DNA from: a bacterium MS4
Lineage (GTDB): Bacteria; Bacillota; Clostridia; Oscillospirales; Acutalibacteraceae
Reading direction: 5' to 3'
Length of the DNA stretch: 64,000 nt
NCBI GenBank assembly: GCA_000752215.1
Contig: CCFG01000008.1
Coordinates: 389,091-453,090, forward strand
Part shown: positions 63,249 to 64,000 of the stretch, one piece after another
Layout of the letters: each line of letters begins with the position of its first letter
Position numbering within the stretch: position 1 is the first letter of the stretch
The notes under the pieces: generated by a model
Database searches by the model: none
What the model was told of the DNA's origin: nothing
Seen by the model: only the letters and a program-made list of their open reading frames with translations
Program-made: the position numbers and the translations under genes

Positions 63249-64000
63249 TGAAAAGCGAAGTGTACAATCAGTCTGTTTGCATTATGGATTCCGTTGCGTA
63301 TCTGTACTACATTGAAAAAAGGACTCTTGCAGAAATTTCGCAGGATTTGGGCATCTCCAAGCCTACCGTCTCGCGGCTTCTGAAGAGAGCGGTAGACGAG
63401 GGTGTCGTTGAATTCAAAATTTCCAAGCCGTTTGCGGACTGCATTGATCTGGAAAAGAAGATCATGAGCCGCTACGGTCTGAAATCGGTGATCGTCGTCC
63501 CGGTATTGGAACCGGAAAAGCTTCTGAATCCAGAAGAGACAAAGAAAAGGGTCGCTCTGGAAGGGGCCCGCTATGTACAGCGGATCGTTACGGACGACGA
63601 TATTCTCGGCATGAGCTGGGGCGGTACGATGTATCATCTGATCCAGTACCTGAACCCCTGCCGGAAGGTGAACGCCAAAGTTATCACGATGCACGGCAGC
63701 ATTGCCGACTGCGACGAAAAGCTGGCGGTCAACAACCTTGTACGGCGTGCCGCCATGGCTTTCGGCGGAAAAAATGTATCGATCTGCGCGAACGGCCTTG
63801 CCGACAGCAGAGATCATTGCCGCCAGATTCAGGATGACGCAAAATTCCAGAAAATATTTTCCCTGCTGAAATACATCAATATTTCTGTAAGCGGGGTCGG
63901 GGTGTTTTATCCCAGCGTGGATTCCCTGCTGGCTTCCTCCGGCTATCTGAAGCCCCATGAAATGAAGGAACTGATTGAGCAGAAGGTTTGCTGCGACTTT
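63249..64000 (+). CDS. SorC-family regulator (RLP2 locus), cut by the window end
   Basis: At least 250 residues are visible. It begins MKSEVYNQSVC, has a helix-turn-helix (LAEISQDLGISKPTVSRLLKRA) and then the sugar-binding domain (VALEGARYVQRI, DDILGMSWGG, LNPCRKVNAK, HGSIADCDEKL). It is a clear paralogue of the regulator at 17.9 kb. GGGAGG precedes ATG 63249. A TATAAT at 63170-63175 is the probable -10, with TTGTCA 19 bases before it. Unlike its paralogue, it has no core motif at the expected spacing. Confidence 0.88.

Noticed and set aside
63230-63958. Minus-strand open frame at the right end
   Set aside because: It is the antisense of the SorC regulator, which reads on the plus strand from 63249 to the window end with a good ribosome site.
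1-64000. tRNA, rRNA, CRISPR array, riboswitch, integrase or intact insertion sequence
   Set aside because: None seen by eye on either strand; small or divergent RNAs could be missed.

Overview
The window looks like a chromosomal segment of a fermentative, mid-GC Firmicute of the class Clostridia (Oscillospiraceae-like). This rests on strong AGGAGG-type ribosome sites, many TTG/GTG starts, consensus sigma-A promoters, simple Rho-independent terminators, and the gene content: PTS with HPr, a PRD regulator, a YesM/YesN-type two-component pair, and many sugar ABC transporters. Almost the whole window is accessory carbon catabolism arranged as self-contained cassettes, each with its own regulator. 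No tRNA, rRNA, CRISPR array, integrase or intact insertion sequence was seen.

Layout. (1) 1-2.8 kb: start of a SorC-type regulator, a decayed LivG-type ATPase fragment, and recQ. (2) 3.2-14 kb: a PrpR-like regulator whose AAA+ domain is degenerate, then a sugar-acid operon (four-carbon acid sugar kinase, Fe-alcohol dehydrogenase, PdxA2, DapA-like lyase, PGDH-like dehydrogenase, TctBAC transporter). (3) 14.2-24.2 kb: a RuBisCO-like protein (RLP1) locus with a GlpA-like/FAD/DUF1667/cupin operon, a SorC regulator, a glycerol-1-phosphate-dehydrogenase-like gene and a glycerol-kinase-like gene. (4) 24.3-35.4 kb: an Rbs-type ABC transporter with split transketolase, RpiB-like isomerase, SDR and 2-hydroxyacid dehydrogenase, divergent from a GntR regulator with KDG kinase and a KDPG aldolase carrying an extra C-terminal domain. 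(5) 35.5-40.5 kb: an HPr paralogue, a PRD regulator, an ascorbate-type EIIB and EIIC, and a SIS protein. (6) 40.8-49.1 kb: phosphohexomutase, an AfuABC-like ABC importer and a two-component system. (7) 49.2-50.5 kb: HAD phosphatase and NUDIX hydrolase. (8) 50.9-58.6 kb: a second Rbs-type transporter with a PFK-like kinase, class II aldolase, ROK kinase and HutC-type GntR repressor, together a possible complete ketohexose route. (9) 58.8-64 kb: a second RLP (RLP2) with an FGGY kinase, an unrecognised membrane protein and a paralogous SorC regulator cut by the window end.

The most interesting signal is the pair of RLP cassettes. Both RLPs keep the carbamylation lysine and metal ligands but lose several substrate-binding residues of true RuBisCO. 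Each sits near a paralogous SorC regulator. Three promoters around RLP1 (the GlpA-like operon, the regulator itself and RLP1) carry the 12-base palindrome GAAAATATTTTC exactly 4 bases upstream of a -35 box that is itself 17 bases from a TATAAT. RLP2 has a near-copy at the same spacing. This geometry suggests an activator-controlled regulon for a pathway whose substrate is not known.

Other regulatory signals read directly from the sequence are: a 19-base operator shared by the 50.9 kb operon and the GntR gene at 57.8 kb; a TGTGCA direct repeat in front of both the HPr and PRD regulator genes; and a 9-bp inverted repeat at the sugar-acid operon promoter. A 97-base hairpin repeat occurs twice, with differences that keep the stem paired. 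All functions are inferred from motifs and family resemblance read by eye; no database search was run.
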